Shown here piece after piece: positions 40,011 through 40,019 of a stretch of 40,019 nt of DNA. The translations under genes were made by a program, and so were the position numbers. Numbering within the stretch: the stretch's first letter is position 1; the number at the start of each line of letters is the position of its first letter. The notes under the pieces were generated by a model that did not search any database, was not told the DNA's origin, and saw only the letters and a list, made by a program, of their open reading frames with translations. Source of the DNA: Eubacterium sp. UBA5416 (GTDB lineage: Bacteria; Bacillota; Clostridia; Lachnospirales; Lachnospiraceae); the NCBI GenBank assembly GCA_002409525.1, contig DHNM01000004.1:1-40019 (forward strand), in the 5' to 3' direction.

Positions 40011-40019
40011 ATGGGAAGC
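40011..40019 (+). CDS. Start of a further early phage gene, cut by the window end
   Basis: ATG at 40011 with AAAGGA upstream at good spacing. Only three codons are visible, so nothing can be said of the product. Confidence 0.4.

Larger units (their letters stand above)
32224..40019. mobile_element. Left end of a serine-recombinase prophage, incomplete
   Basis: From the GH18 border rightward come a large serine recombinase, lysogeny genes on the minus strand, a two-way control region, and early phage genes on the plus strand including YqaJ and RecT recombination functions. No structural phage genes are in the window, so a phage is inferred from the early module; an integrative element carrying phage-like genes remains possible. 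Confidence 0.85.

Overview
The window looks like a chromosome segment of a spore-forming Lachnospiraceae-type Clostridia. The evidence is moderate GC content, many sporulation genes (cwlD, cotS-like, yabP, yabQ, spoIIE, spoIIM), Firmicutes gene orders (sua5-phosphatase-rpiB-upp; rqcP-yabP-yabQ-divIC-spoIIE-tilS-hpt-ftsH; spoIIM-xerD), and a class I DAHP synthase and archaeal-type ProRS as often seen in this family. No strain can be named from the sequence alone. The right-hand 7.8 kb is the left end of a prophage or related integrative element that continues beyond the window.

Positions 1-7400 hold envelope, sporulation and nucleotide genes: a small unknown protein, a membrane-anchored SH3/GH18 hydrolase, a DivIVA-like coiled-coil protein, CwlD, Sua5, a low-molecular-weight phosphatase that has lost its catalytic residues, RpiB, Upp and a dCMP deaminase. 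proS is transcribed leftward behind a proline T-box leader and is divergent from cca. A CotS-like spore kinase, a phosphohexomutase and HU follow. Positions 14069-20902 are the conserved sporulation/division/tRNA block from rqcP to ftsH. Here yabP has a sigma-E-like promoter built into the terminator of rqcP, and spoIIE has a Spo0A-type promoter (21-bp spacer).

Positions 21195-31458 hold a GH13 glycosidase, trpS, a DUF6483-like gene divergent from a three-gene sugar operon (DUF4867, fucose/arabinose-isomerase-like, xylulokinase), spoIIM, xerD and a DAHP synthase gene. Two intergenic regions, after ftsH and after the DAHP synthase gene, each look like a small-RNA gene: a TATAAT box, a run of six C and an intrinsic terminator. 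Both have a -35-like hexamer 21-22 bp from the -10, as in the spoIIE promoter. A 167-bp cloverleaf-like element with perfect 13-bp terminal inverted repeats lies beside the second one.

At about 32220 a large serine recombinase element interrupts a SleL/YaaH-type GH18 gene (LysM/GH18 spore cortex hydrolase family). Only the 3' third of that gene is in the window, and the reading frame is joined directly to the element end beside the recombinase stop codon. The element then shows a leftward lysogeny module (recombinase, zinc-ribbon protein, ImmA-like protein, XRE repressor), a control region with repeated 17-bp operators and divergent promoters, a Cro-like gene, small early genes, a YqaJ/DUF1351/RecT recombination cassette and two further early phage proteins. 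Excision would be expected to rebuild the hydrolase gene, so the element may act as a developmental switch like skin in sigK. That is an inference.

Main limits: functions come from recognised motifs and gene order, promoters and RNAs were found by eye, and no database search or folding program was run.
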